Assembly: GCA_028713595.1 (NCBI GenBank)
Contig: JAQTNZ010000165.1
Coordinates: 1 to 6,317 of the forward strand
Direction: 5' to 3'
Length of the DNA stretch: 6,317 nt
DNA from: Methylovulum sp.
Lineage (GTDB): Bacteria > Pseudomonadota > Gammaproteobacteria > Methylococcales > Methylomonadaceae
Below are positions 6,176 to 6,317 of this stretch, one piece after another. Under the pieces are notes generated by a model, which was not told the origin of the DNA, did not search any database, and worked only from the letters and a program-made list of their open reading frames with translations. Numbering within the stretch: the stretch's first letter is position 1; each line of letters starts with the position of its first letter. Both the position numbers and the translations under genes were made by a program.

Positions 6176-6317
6176 ATGCGCAAAGCCCGCCACCCTACCC
6201 TTTTAAGCCTAGACCAGCAAGCCACGCTCTTCCAACAATTGGCGCATTTGGAGCGGGCGGGCGTACCCGCCGTCGAGGCATTCGAGCTGATTGCCAAAAA
6301 CACGCCGCTGTTGCGCA
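6176..6317 (+). CDS. N-terminus of a probable GspF/PilC-type secretion membrane protein (partial)
   Basis: From ATG at 6176 the plus strand is open to the window edge, giving 47 residues that start MRKARHPTLLSLDQQATLFQ. The segment LFQQLAHLERAGVPAVEAFE, followed by LIAKNTPLLR, matches the start of the T2SSF domain, where an F-x-x-Q-L-a-x-L-x-x-AGvP-x-x-A-L-x-l pattern begins the first helical bundle. GspF/PilC-family proteins are inner-membrane platform proteins of type II secretion systems and type IV pili. Here the domain begins only about 15 residues from the start, so there is little of the N-terminal extension found in longer members. It is the only plus-strand gene and is divergent from the repeat protein. 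Possible -10 elements TATACT (6138-6143) and TACAAT (6143-6148) lie upstream without a good -35. Only one third or less of the gene is visible. Confidence 0.65.
   Translation, partial: MRKARHPTLLSLDQQATLFQQLAHLERAGVPAVEAFELIAKNTPLLR

Noticed and set aside
6021..6206. 61-codon plus-strand ORF, Gly/Cys-rich at its start
   Set aside because: There is no ribosome-binding site and no domain. It overlaps the start of the better-supported GspF-like gene in another frame.
1..6317. CRISPR array, riboswitch, insertion sequence or controller (C) protein gene
   Set aside because: There are no regularly spaced repeats with spacers, no recognisable transposase or terminal repeats, and no small helix-turn-helix gene next to the restriction-modification pair.

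Overview
The window reads as a piece of a gammaproteobacterial chromosome. The MetG is of the Escherichia coli type, with near-identical spacing of its signature motifs, and the tRNA gene encodes its own CCA end. A methylotroph of the Methylococcales is possible, but nothing here proves it. Everything except the last gene is on the minus strand.

Layout from left to right. (1) 1-1630: metG, methionyl-tRNA synthetase, open at the left edge and lacking its C-terminal domain there. It has a good sigma-70-type promoter about 170 bases upstream. (2) 1889-4233: a compact type II restriction-modification cassette. It consists of a complete C5-cytosine DNA methyltransferase (1889-3211) preceded by a presumed cognate restriction endonuclease (3208-4098), with a 4-base ATGA overlap. 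The endonuclease frame continues upstream, in the same frame, into a 39-codon ORF (4114-4233) that ends in TAA. The endonuclease therefore looks split by a nonsense codon, or is restarted from a TTG. (3) 4234-4568: a noncoding stretch with a putative -10 for the cassette and a GC-rich hairpin. (4) 4569-5146: a ParE/RelE-type toxin and ribbon-helix-helix antitoxin, overlapping by 13 bases, with their own promoter. (5) 5222-5478: a tRNA-Arg(CCT) gene followed by two successive minus-strand terminators. (6) 5631-5927: a small exported protein built from three copies of a KYPAANFQPTVIY-like repeat. (7) 6176-6317, plus strand: the first 47 residues of a probable GspF/PilC-type (type II secretion/type IV pilus) inner-membrane protein, cut by the right edge.

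The restriction-modification and toxin-antitoxin modules lie side by side between two housekeeping loci (metG and tRNA-Arg) and are AT-richer in places than metG. Both are selfish or defensive modules, so the interval from about 1.9 to 5.2 kb looks like an acquired insert on the 3' side of the tRNA. No integrase, transposase or duplicated tRNA end is visible. The most interesting point is the endonuclease gene interrupted by an in-frame stop upstream of an intact methyltransferase. This may be a restriction system decaying into a solitary methyltransferase, or one whose endonuclease is kept at low level by reinitiation.
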